A DNA stretch of 57,837 bases from Eubacterium sp. GTDB lineage: Bacteria > Bacillota > Clostridia > Oscillospirales > Acutalibacteraceae. The notes under the pieces are model-generated. The model was not told the origin of the DNA, did no database searches, and was given only the letters and a program-made list of their open reading frames with translations. The DNA lies in the NCBI GenBank assembly GCA_022511205.1, contig JAFLRY010000007.1:1-57837 (forward strand), written 5' to 3'. Both the position numbers and the translations under genes were made by a program. Shown here one piece after another: positions 23,809 through 31,409 of this stretch (the first letter of the stretch is position 1; every line of letters starts with the position of its first letter).

Positions 23809-23845
23809 AACTCCCAAACAGTTTAACTGCTTGGGAGTTTATTTT
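23809..23845. terminator. Bidirectional terminator between APH kinase and hpt
   Basis: Stem AACTCCCAA with TTGGGAGTT (23809-23839) and an inner CAGTT/AACTG stem, followed by TATTTTT on the plus strand and a run of T (TTTTTACG) on the minus strand. It serves both convergent operons. Confidence 0.85.
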
Positions 23846-23852
23846 TCGTAAT

Positions 23853-24392
23853 TTATTTTTCGTAAACCGAACGGCGGAGCTGACCGATATACGGAAGATT
23901 TCTGTACTTCTGATCGTAGTCGAGGCCGTAGCCCACAACAAATTCATCGGGTACGTCACAGCCCACGTAATCGGGAGTGATGGGCGCAACCCTTCTTTCG
24001 GGTTTATCGAGAAGCGTTGCGATCTTGATCGATCTCGCTCCCCTCGTTCTCAGGATATCCGAAACGTAATTCAGCGTTTTACCGCTGTCAAGAATATCCT
24101 CAACGATGAGAACGTCATAATCCTTGATGTCAATATCAACATCCTTCGTGATCTTCACTCTGCCCGTGGATTCCGTTCCGCTTCCGTAGGAGGATACGGT
24201 CATAAAATCTATGGAAAGGGGCAGATCGATATTTCTCACAAGATCCGTCATAAAGAACACACAGCCCTTGAGAATTCCGAGAACGAGTAGTTTTTTTCCC
24301 TTGTAATCCTCAGTTATCTGCGCGCCGAGACGCTTGTTTATCTCTCTGAGCTCTTCCTCGGTAACGAGTATCTTTTCAACGTCCGAAAGCAT
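23853..24392 (-). CDS. hpt: Hypoxanthine phosphoribosyltransferase
   Basis: A 179-residue purine salvage enzyme that joins PRPP with hypoxanthine (or guanine). The PRPP-binding signature VLIVEDILDSGKTL is complete, with the flexible loop SSYGSGTESTG before it. I chose ATG 24392 over an upstream frame start at 24425 because AGAGGAG sits 7 nt ahead. That places the start one base after the permease stop. It is the last gene of the nucleoside import operon, so imported and hydrolysed nucleosides can be salvaged at once. Confidence 0.96.
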   Translation of the reverse strand: MLSDVEKILVTEEELREINKRLGAQITEDYKGKKLLVLGILKGCVFFMTDLVRNIDLPLSIDFMTVSSYGSGTESTGRVKITKDVDIDIKDYDVLIVEDILDSGKTLNYVSDILRTRGARSIKIATLLDKPERRVAPITPDYVGCDVPDEFVVGYGLDYDQKYRNLPYIGQLRRSVYEK

Positions 24393-24393
24393 G

Positions 24394-25392
24394 CTATCGC
24401 TCCTCTCTGAAGTAGGAAAGGCCAAGCGAGCCGGGGCCGAGATTTTCTTTCTTGCTTCTCATTGAGCTTATAATAAGAACGATGATCGTAACGATGTACG
24501 GAAGCATTTTGATAAGCTCCTGTGTACGAAGCGCAAGTCCGGGAATGTAGAGATAAATGATATAAAGCCCGCCGAAAAGGATCGATCCGGGAACTGCCAT
24601 ATCAGGCTTCCAGATAGCGAATATAACAAGCGCGATCGCAAGCCAGCCTCTGTCTCCGAAGCCGTCGTTTGACCAAACGCCGCTGGTGTAGTCCATAACG
24701 TAATAAAGTCCGCCGAGACCGGCAATAGCGCTGCCGATGCAGGTTGCGAGATACTTGGAGCGGTTAACATTGATGCCTGCCGCGTCAGCCGTTGCGGGGT
24801 TTTCGCCAACTGCTCTGAGGTGGAGACCGCCGCGGGTGCGCTTCAGGAATATTGCGCAGAGAACGGCAATAATTATTGCCATATAAGCAAGGAAGCCGTA
24901 GGAAAGGAAAATCTTTCCGAACGCTCCCGTAGTTTCAGCAAAGGGCAGTGCCTTTCTGAAGAAAGAGCTTGTGTTAGTAAGCGCAACAGAGGGAACGTCG
25001 CTTCCCGTAAGCTTGATAAGCGAGCCGCCGAAGAAGTTACCGAAGCCAACGCCGAATGTGGTTATGGCAAGACCGGTTACGTTTTGGTTGGCTCTTAACG
25101 TAACAGTAAGGAAGCAGTAGATAAGTCCCATTAAAACAGAGCCGAGTATACTGCTGAGAAGCGGGATCAGGATCGCTAAAATAGGATTGATCGCGTCACG
25201 CGTGGGCAGCGACTGCTCATACATAAACGCGCCGATTACGCCACTGATACTGCCAACGTACATAATGCCGGGAATACCGAGATTAAGGTTGCCCGATTTC
25301 TCGGTGAGTATTTCACCCGTTGAGCCGTAGAGAAGCGGAATACCCTGGCAGACTGCTCGCTGAATGAAGGTAATTAAAGTAGTTGACAACAT
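24394..25392 (-). CDS. Nucleoside ABC importer permease (NupQ/BmpG type)
   Basis: A 332-residue polytopic permease of the BPD_transp_2 family, with about 9-10 membrane segments. The opening IQRAVCQGIPLLYGSTGEILTEK is typical of the second permease of BMP-type importers. NLGIPGIMYVG and LRAVGENPATADAAGINVNR (cytoplasmic coupling loop with AxGEN..A..AGI) are family hallmarks. It lies one base from hpt and 1 bp from the first permease. It should form a heterodimer with that permease. Confidence 0.93.
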   Translation of the reverse strand: MLSTTLITFIQRAVCQGIPLLYGSTGEILTEKSGNLNLGIPGIMYVGSISGVIGAFMYEQSLPTRDAINPILAILIPLLSSILGSVLMGLIYCFLTVTLRANQNVTGLAITTFGVGFGNFFGGSLIKLTGSDVPSVALTNTSSFFRKALPFAETTGAFGKIFLSYGFLAYMAIIIAVLCAIFLKRTRGGLHLRAVGENPATADAAGINVNRSKYLATCIGSAIAGLGGLYYVMDYTSGVWSNDGFGDRGWLAIALVIFAIWKPDMAVPGSILFGGLYIIYLYIPGLALRTQELIKMLPYIVTIIVLIISSMRSKKENLGPGSLGLSYFREER

Positions 25393-25393
25393 A

Positions 25394-26500
25394 TTACTTT
25401 ACCTCCTTATGCGAATTGCGAAACTTTATCTCATAATTGATAAAGAACTCGCTGCCGATGATGAAAAACAGGATGATTCCCGTAATAATATCGGAGAATG
25501 AATGGTTAAGCCCGAAAACCGTTGATATCTCATTCGCGCCCTTTTCAAGGAAGCAGAGAATGAACGAAGTCAAAATCATATAAATAGGATTAAATTTCGC
25601 GAGCCACGCAACCATTATCGCCGTAAAGCCGCGGTTATTGGCAATCGTAGTAGTAACGGTGTGGTTCGTGCTTCCTACAAGCAGGAAGCCTGAAATACCG
25701 CAAATCGCGCCTGAAAGAAGCATCGTGCGGATAATTACCTTTTTAACGTTGATTCCTATGTATCTTGCGGTGTTTTCGGATTCACCTACTACGGTGAGCT
25801 CATAGCCATGCTTACTGTATTTAAGATAGATGTACATAAACGCAGTGAGCGCCAGAACGACCAATATATTCAGGAGGTAGTCGTAATTTCCTATTGTTGG
25901 CACCCAGCCCTCATGGTTTGCCTGGTTTATGATTCCTATATTTCCAGAGCCCTTGGGAGACTCCCACAGCATACAGAAATATGATACAAGCTGAATGGCA
26001 ACGTAGTTCATCATCAGCGTAAACAGGGTTTCATTCGTGTAAAATTTCGCCTTGAAAAAGGCAGGGATCAAAGCCCAAATTGCGCCTGCAAGAATACTTG
26101 CAATAAGCATAATGGGTATCAAAAGAGCATTTGGCAGCTTTCCTCCCAGCAAGATCATACAAGCCGCCGTGGCAAGACCGCCAACCAAAACCTGACCCTC
26201 GCCGCCGATATTCCAGAATTTCATCTTGAAAGCGGGAGTAAGTGCAAGCGCAACGCAAAGAAGCATTGCTATACTTTGAAACAGGTTCCAGATTCTTCTC
26301 GGAGTTCCGAAAGCCCCTTGGAACATCGTTGCATACATTTTAAAGGGGTTTTCACCTACGAGGATCATTGTTAATATAGCGCAAACAATAAGCGCCAAAA
26401 CGATTGAGCCTATGCGGATAAGCCAAGAGATATGCCACGGGAGAGCGTCTCTTTTCGCCATATGAAATTTTGGCTCATGGATCTTCTGTTTATCACTCAT
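25394..26500 (-). CDS. Nucleoside ABC importer permease (NupP/BmpF type)
   Basis: A 368-residue polytopic permease. Its early region holds WNLFQSIAMLLCVALALTPA and FKMKFWNIGGEGQVLVGG, which is specific for the first permease of BMP-family importers. The coupling loop is VVGESENTARYIGINVKK. The start overlaps the ATPase stop by 8 bp and the stop lies 1 bp before the second permease. Together with the double ATPase and the BMP lipoprotein it completes an importer for purine or pyrimidine nucleosides. Confidence 0.94.
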   Translation of the reverse strand: MSDKQKIHEPKFHMAKRDALPWHISWLIRIGSIVLALIVCAILTMILVGENPFKMYATMFQGAFGTPRRIWNLFQSIAMLLCVALALTPAFKMKFWNIGGEGQVLVGGLATAACMILLGGKLPNALLIPIMLIASILAGAIWALIPAFFKAKFYTNETLFTLMMNYVAIQLVSYFCMLWESPKGSGNIGIINQANHEGWVPTIGNYDYLLNILVVLALTAFMYIYLKYSKHGYELTVVGESENTARYIGINVKKVIIRTMLLSGAICGISGFLLVGSTNHTVTTTIANNRGFTAIMVAWLAKFNPIYMILTSFILCFLEKGANEISTVFGLNHSFSDIITGIILFFIIGSEFFINYEIKFRNSHKEVK

Positions 26501-28034
26501 CCTGAGATACCTCCTCCGTGCTCTTCGTCATAAGCAAGCCGATCTCATCCTTAACGGCGCTCTTGCCGTCTACGATGCCGGTTATCTTACCTGAGTTTAT
26601 TACCATTATTCTGTCGCAAAGCTCAATCAAAACATCAAGGTCTTCGCCAACGAAAATAACGGCAACGCCCTCTTCCTTCTGCTTCGTGAGCAGATTATAT
26701 ATGGTGTAAGAAGAATTGATATCAAGACCTCTTACGGGATACGCAACCATAAGAACCTTAGGATTAAGGGAGATCTCACGCCCTACAAGCACCTTTTGCA
26801 CGTTACCGCCTGAAAGACGGCGAACGGGGGTCGTAGCGCCGGGAGTAACGACCTCAAGGCTCTCAATGATACGGTTTGCGAGACCCTTGGGATTTTTTCT
26901 GTCAAGAAAAGCGGTAGAGCCTTTTTTATAGCTTCTGAGCATCATATTGTCAATAATATCCATATTGCCTACAAGACCCATGCCAAGCCTGTCCTCAGGT
27001 ACGAAGGAAAGCGCCACGCCGAGCTTTCTTATCTCTCTGGGAGATTTACCTACGAGCTCTTTAACCGTATCCTCATCGGGCTGGTAAAGGATGCTTGAGC
27101 CGGGAAGCGCCTTTTGAAGCCCCGCAACGGATTCGAGAAGCTCCTTCTGACCGCTTCCGGAGATTCCGGCTATTCCGAGGATCTCGCCCGAAAATGCACA
27201 GAAGCTTACGTTGTCAAGCGCGGGCTTGCCGTCAATACCCTTGACGGTAAGGTTTTTAACCGTAAGAACCTCTCTCGGATTCTTCGGGTCTTCCCTCTGG
27301 ATATTGAGATAGACCTTAGCGCCCATCATCATTTCCGTAAGGGACTGCTCGGTAGCGTCACAGGTGTTGACAGTGCCCACGAATTCGCCCTTACGCAGAG
27401 TAGTAACTCTGTCTGAGATTTCAAGAACCTCGTGAAGCTTATGGGTAATAATGATGATCGACTTACCGTCCTTACGCATACGGCGCAGGATATCAAACAG
27501 TTTTTTCGTTTCCTGCGGAGTAAGCACCGCCGTGGGCTCATCAAGAATAAGGATATCAGCGCCCCTGTAGAGCACCTTGATGATCTCAACAGTCTGCTTT
27601 TCCGAAACAGACATCTCATAAATTTTTTTATGCAGATCGATCACAAAGCCGTATTTCTCGGTGATCTCCTTAACTCTGTTTTCAGCTTCTTTAATATTGA
27701 ATTTTTTTTCGTCTTTGATTCCGAGAACGATATTCTCCGTGGCGTTAAATACGTCTACAAGCTTAAAATGCTGATGTATCATACCGATCTTATGATCGAA
27801 CGCGTCTTTCGGAGAGCGGATAACAACTTCCTTACCGTCTACAAGTATCTCGCCCTCGTCAGGATAATAAATTCCCGAAACCATATTCATCAGGGTGGTT
27901 TTTCCGCTTCCGTTCTCGCCAAGAATAGCGAGAATTTCACCCCTGCGAACGTTGAGATCAACGTTTTTATTGGCAACTACCTTGCCGAACATTTTAGTTA
28001 TGCCTTTAAGTTCAACAGCATATGCCTCGTTCAT
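26493..28034 (-). CDS. Nucleoside ABC importer ATPase (double-domain, NupO/BmpE type)
   Basis: A 513-residue protein with two ABC domains. The first (about 1-245) has Walker A GENGSGKTT and Walker B DILILDEPTA. The second (about 255-510) has a degenerate P-loop GISGSGQKE, as usual for sugar/nucleoside double ATPases, and a signature LSGGNVQK. Its Walker B is LMVAYPVRGLD, where the usual catalytic Glu is not obvious, so only one site is probably active. I chose ATG 28034 (GGAGG 6 nt upstream) over an earlier in-frame start at 28067. An attenuator-like hairpin precedes it. Confidence 0.94.
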   Translation of the reverse strand: MNEAYAVELKGITKMFGKVVANKNVDLNVRRGEILAILGENGSGKTTLMNMVSGIYYPDEGEILVDGKEVVIRSPKDAFDHKIGMIHQHFKLVDVFNATENIVLGIKDEKKFNIKEAENRVKEITEKYGFVIDLHKKIYEMSVSEKQTVEIIKVLYRGADILILDEPTAVLTPQETKKLFDILRRMRKDGKSIIIITHKLHEVLEISDRVTTLRKGEFVGTVNTCDATEQSLTEMMMGAKVYLNIQREDPKNPREVLTVKNLTVKGIDGKPALDNVSFCAFSGEILGIAGISGSGQKELLESVAGLQKALPGSSILYQPDEDTVKELVGKSPREIRKLGVALSFVPEDRLGMGLVGNMDIIDNMMLRSYKKGSTAFLDRKNPKGLANRIIESLEVVTPGATTPVRRLSGGNVQKVLVGREISLNPKVLMVAYPVRGLDINSSYTIYNLLTKQKEEGVAVIFVGEDLDVLIELCDRIMVINSGKITGIVDGKSAVKDEIGLLMTKSTEEVSQDE

Positions 28035-28066
28035 CGCGTTCCTCCGTAAATCTTTATTAAAAACCA

Positions 28067-28093
28067 CGTGACCGTGTTATTCGCACGGTCACG
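28067..28093 (-). terminator. Hairpin attenuator between the BMP lipoprotein and ATPase genes
   Basis: Perfect 10-bp stem CGTGACCGTG/CACGGTCACG with a 7-nt loop, followed on the minus strand by TGGTTTTTAATA. It would stop part of the transcripts so that the binding protein is made in excess over the membrane parts, a common arrangement for ABC importers. It may also protect the upstream mRNA 3' end. Confidence 0.75.
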
Positions 28094-28124
28094 ATTTTTG
28101 TTGATAGAGTATAAACTTCCTTAA

Positions 28125-29402
28125 TTAACCAAAGTTTCTGTCAAGAAGAGTAATACCGTCAATTTCAAGATCAAAATACGGAGCAGAACGCATCTCGGAC
28201 TCATGGAAGTAGCCATCGCTTACAACTTCGGTGTCGCCCTCGTAGTTAGCATCGGTGTTAACGTCAGCCATATAAGAGGTAAGGTGACCGTCAGCGTCTA
28301 CAGTGATAAGACCGGGCTTCTGGTTGGGGTCAACGGTGAAGGTTGCAGTATCATAAACGTGAAGAGTGCCTGCAACGATCTTGTCGCTTGCTTCTTTAAT
28401 AGCAGCAGCGGTGCCTTCAGCAGCAACGTTGTCGTTTACGTCAGTAAGAAGAACAGACTCGGTAGCGATAGTGCCGGTCCAGTCAGCATCAATAGCCTCG
28501 CCCTTAGCGGTAGCCTCGATACCTAACTTCATGTAAGGAGCCCAGTTGATTCTTGAGGATACGATGAAGGTGTTGGGAGCAACTGAAATAGTGCTTCCGT
28601 TGTAGGAAACGTTCGGAACGCCCTTGTTCTCGCAAGCGGTGGGAGCGCCCATTGAGTCAGCATGCTGGCTGATAAGAACGCAGCCGTTAGCGATAAGCTT
28701 TTCAGCGCCTTCCTTTTCCTTAGCCTCGTCATACCAAGAACCGGTGAAGGTAACTTCCATAGTAACAGTCGGGCAAACGCTTCTTGCGCCAAGGAAGAAT
28801 GAGGTGAAGCCGGAGATAACCTCTGCATAGGTGAATGCGCCAACGTAGCCCATCTTAGCCTCTTCAGCAGTGATATCGCCCTTTTCGATCATTTCGTTGA
28901 GCTTCATACCGGCAGCGATACCTGCAAGATATCTGCCCTCATAGATTGAAGCGAAAGCGTTGTGATAGTTGGAAAGGCCCTCAGTGTGCGCTCTTGTGCC
29001 GGTCGCATGGAAGAACTGAACGTTCGGATTCTCCTCAGCTGCCTGGATCATGAAAGGCTCGTGACCGAAGCTGTCGGCAAAAACGTAAGTACAACCGGAC
29101 TCTACGAGATCTATAGCAGCCTCATAGCAAGCGTTGCTTTCGTCAATGTTGGTTTTGATGATTCTGTTTTCCTTGCTGATTCCGAGAGCATCGCAAGCCT
29201 CGTTAGCAGCGTCGATGAAGTTCTTATCATAGGTTGAGTTTTCATCGTGAAGGAAGATGAAGCCTACCTTGATGTTAAGACCTTCAGCGTTTTCGTTTCC
29301 GCCTTCGTTCTCAGGTGCTTTGGTTCCGTCACAAGCAGCAAAAATGCCGCCGATGAGGAGCACGCTGAGGAGAATAGCAAGAATCTTTTTGAAGTTTTTC
29401 AT
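28125..29402 (-). CDS. BMP-family nucleoside-binding lipoprotein
   Basis: A 425-residue substrate-binding lipoprotein (BMP/PnrA/NupN family). Signal peptide KKILAILLSVLLIGGIFAAC has the lipobox FAAC (Cys about residue 24). An acidic/Asn linker follows, then the two-lobed BMP domain with IKVGFIFLHDENSTYDKNF, VFADSFGHE and ISQHADSMG. Members bind purine nucleosides. ATG 29402 follows CGGAGGTAGAACACA. Its position between xpt and the transporter genes and hpt at the end all point to purine nucleosides or bases. Confidence 0.94.
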   Translation of the reverse strand: MKNFKKILAILLSVLLIGGIFAACDGTKAPENEGGNENAEGLNIKVGFIFLHDENSTYDKNFIDAANEACDALGISKENRIIKTNIDESNACYEAAIDLVESGCTYVFADSFGHEPFMIQAAEENPNVQFFHATGTRAHTEGLSNYHNAFASIYEGRYLAGIAAGMKLNEMIEKGDITAEEAKMGYVGAFTYAEVISGFTSFFLGARSVCPTVTMEVTFTGSWYDEAKEKEGAEKLIANGCVLISQHADSMGAPTACENKGVPNVSYNGSTISVAPNTFIVSSRINWAPYMKLGIEATAKGEAIDADWTGTIATESVLLTDVNDNVAAEGTAAAIKEASDKIVAGTLHVYDTATFTVDPNQKPGLITVDADGHLTSYMADVNTDANYEGDTEVVSDGYFHESEMRSAPYFDLEIDGITLLDRNFG

Positions 29403-29464
29403 TGTGTTCTACCTCCGTATTTAGAAATTTGAATTATTATAAGGCTTTTCGCCTGATAACCGTA

Positions 29465-30043
29465 TTAATCGCGAAAGACGATCTCTCCCGTTTCGTGGTT
29501 CATACTTTCAACGATCGCGAGGCTTTCAACCTTTATGCCCTGCTCGCGGAGCTTGTCTCCCCCGCCCTGATAGCCTTTTTCTATAACCACGCCGCAGCCG
29601 GCAAGCTCTGCGCCGCTTTCCTTTACGAGCTCAATAAGACCGTTGAGGGCGTTCCCTATGGCAAGGAAATCGTCAACGATAAGCACCTTATCGCCCTTAC
29701 CGAGAAAGCGCTTTGAAACCATAATGGTGTATGTAGTTCCGTGGGTGTACGACTCAACAGCGGTGGTATAAACGTCGCCCGCAATGTTCTTCGTCTTGGT
29801 TTTCTTGGCAAAGAGAAGCGGACAGCCGAATTCCTGAGCAACCATAGAGGCGATCGCAATGCCGGATGCCTCAATCGTAAGAATCTTATTAACACCCTGA
29901 TCCTTAAAAAGGCGATGGAATTCTTTTCCCACTTCACTCAAAAAGGAAACGTCGATCTGATGATTTAAAAAGCAATCAACCTTAAGGACGTTGCCCTCAT
30001 AGATCTCACCCTCATTGAGAATTTTATTCTTGAGAAGCTCCAT
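29465..30043 (-). CDS. xpt: Xanthine phosphoribosyltransferase
   Basis: A 192-residue salvage enzyme converting xanthine plus PRPP to XMP. The family start MELLKNKILNEGEIYEGNVLKVDCFLNHQID-type segment is present. The PRPP motif is VLIVDDFLAIGNAL, and EASGIAIASMVA marks the base pocket. ATG 30043 follows AGGTGGAGTTTTTGT. In Bacillus xpt is under a purine riboswitch; here the leader is only about 30 nt and has no such element. It is the first gene of the salvage/import operon, 62 bp ahead of the BMP lipoprotein. Confidence 0.95.
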   Translation of the reverse strand: MELLKNKILNEGEIYEGNVLKVDCFLNHQIDVSFLSEVGKEFHRLFKDQGVNKILTIEASGIAIASMVAQEFGCPLLFAKKTKTKNIAGDVYTTAVESYTHGTTYTIMVSKRFLGKGDKVLIVDDFLAIGNALNGLIELVKESGAELAGCGVVIEKGYQGGGDKLREQGIKVESLAIVESMNHETGEIVFRD

Positions 30044-30081
30044 ACAAAAACTCCACCTGCATTTTACATTTTTACGCTGAT

Positions 30082-30110
30082 ATAATATACTATAAAGTAA
30101 CAGTTTTCAA
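30082..30110 (-). promoter_or_regulatory. Promoter of the xpt/nucleoside import operon
   Basis: Minus strand: -35 TTGAAA (30105-30110), 17-bp spacer, -10 TATTAT (30082-30087), leaving a leader of roughly 30 nt. Confidence 0.75.
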
Positions 30111-30189
30111 TAAAATAAAACATTTTGACACCAAATTTTAACCTTTTCGAAAGCAGAATGGTAAAAATCAACAATATGAAGCATAATTA

Positions 30190-30218
30190 TTGAAAATTTG
30201 TACTATATATTGTATAAT
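30190..30218 (+). promoter_or_regulatory. Promoter of the Mbeg1-like gene
   Basis: -35 TTGAAA (30190-30195), 17-bp spacer, -10 TATAAT (30213-30218), divergent from the xpt promoter. Confidence 0.75.
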
Positions 30219-30242
30219 TGAAAAAATTGCGAGGTTGATATT

Positions 30243-31367
30243 TTGAGCACGATATTTGACTACGCCGTGGAATTCGGCGATATTCCGTTTGGTTTGAAGC
30301 CTCTCAACGAGGTTGACAACGTTATTTTCAGCAGGCTTTCATACCTTGATCTTTCGGACTTCGACGGAAAACCGCTCAGAGAGGTTGCCGATACTTTCCA
30401 CTATACGCCAGATAGCGAAGCCAACAGGCGAAATAAAGTGATGATACGCACCGAAGAGCTTTTGAAGCTTATTGGAGCAACTCAGCGCTTCGGCGGAGTT
30501 ACCGTGACCGACTTTGAGGAGATCGCAGGCGGAAGCTATGAGACGGCCTTTTGCGGCGTAGCCTTTAGGATCTCCGATGAATTGTCCTACATATCCTACC
30601 GCGGAACTGACGAGCAGATACTCAGCTTTTATGAGGACGCCGAGCTTGCCTATTCCTTTCCTGTAAAGGCTCAGCTGGCGGCGCTTAGCTATACCAACCA
30701 TATATTCGACACTCGCAGCGGAAGCTTTTATCTCGGTGGTCATTCAAAGGGCGGCAATCTTGCGCTGTTTGCTTACATATTCACGAAATATGAAAATCGG
30801 GACCGCATAATTAGCGTATATAATAACGACGGCCCGGGCTTCCCGAAAGATCTTGTAGGCGTGCTGTTCACTCCGCAAAACAGCGAAAAAATCATAAATC
30901 TTGCTCCGAACGGCTCAATAGTGGGCAGAATGCTTGAATCAGGCGGAGCATATACGATAGTCAGAAGCGCGGCAGTGGGCATCGCTCAGCACAACGTTTT
31001 CACTTGGACAACAAACGGAGACGAATTTGAAAGAGCAGACGGATTCAATATTTTATCCGAATATATGGAAGATACGCTGACCCAGAGCCTTGATACCGTT
31101 TCGCGGGAAGATCTGAAAAAAACGGTTGAATCTATCTACAAAATCGCAAAGCGCGGCGGTATAAAAACACTTGACGATATTAATATGAAAAATTCCGCTT
31201 ATATTCTTCTTGCGATACTGGAAGCCGCGCGATCCGAAAACAACTCCGGTGAGGAAATAAGCGGCATTGTGCGAACGCTTGCGAAAAGTATGATCGATTC
31301 GATAGACATATCAAAGCTTTTGCCTAATATAGAAGAAGCTTCTCAAGAAGAAAATGATAATATGTAA
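30243..31367 (+). CDS. Mbeg1-like / DUF2974 lipase-fold protein
   Basis: A 374-residue cytoplasmic protein with the start SLL-like pattern IFDYAVEFGDIPFGLKPLNE and NVIFSRLSYLDL typical of Mbeg1-like (DUF2974) proteins. The core has a lipase-like elbow GGHSKGGNLA (Ser near residue 168) preceded by ISYRGTDEQ, so a class-3-lipase-type hydrolase is plausible. A C-terminal helical region (about 290-370) follows. The start is TTG 30243 with GAGGTTGATAT upstream. It is monocistronic between its own promoter and a terminator. Physiological role unknown. Confidence 0.85.
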   Translation: MSTIFDYAVEFGDIPFGLKPLNEVDNVIFSRLSYLDLSDFDGKPLREVADTFHYTPDSEANRRNKVMIRTEELLKLIGATQRFGGVTVTDFEEIAGGSYETAFCGVAFRISDELSYISYRGTDEQILSFYEDAELAYSFPVKAQLAALSYTNHIFDTRSGSFYLGGHSKGGNLALFAYIFTKYENRDRIISVYNNDGPGFPKDLVGVLFTPQNSEKIINLAPNGSIVGRMLESGGAYTIVRSAAVGIAQHNVFTWTTNGDEFERADGFNILSEYMEDTLTQSLDTVSREDLKKTVESIYKIAKRGGIKTLDDINMKNSAYILLAILEAARSENNSGEEISGIVRTLAKSMIDSIDISKLLPNIEEASQEENDNM

Positions 31368-31373
31368 ACAAAA

Positions 31374-31405
31374 AATGCTATGGTGTTGACCATAGCATTT
31401 TCTAT
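31374..31405. terminator. Bidirectional terminator (Mbeg1-like gene / ispH-S1)
   Basis: Perfect 11-bp stem AATGCTATGGT/ACCATAGCATT (31374-31399), 4-nt loop, followed by TTCTATTGT on plus and TTTTGTTTAC on minus. It closes both convergent units. Confidence 0.88.
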
Positions 31406-31409
31406 TGTC

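Noticed and set aside
30044-30242. Possible purine riboswitch upstream of xpt
   Set aside because: The promoter leaves only about 30 nt of leader, and the three-stem purine aptamer with its conserved loops is not present.
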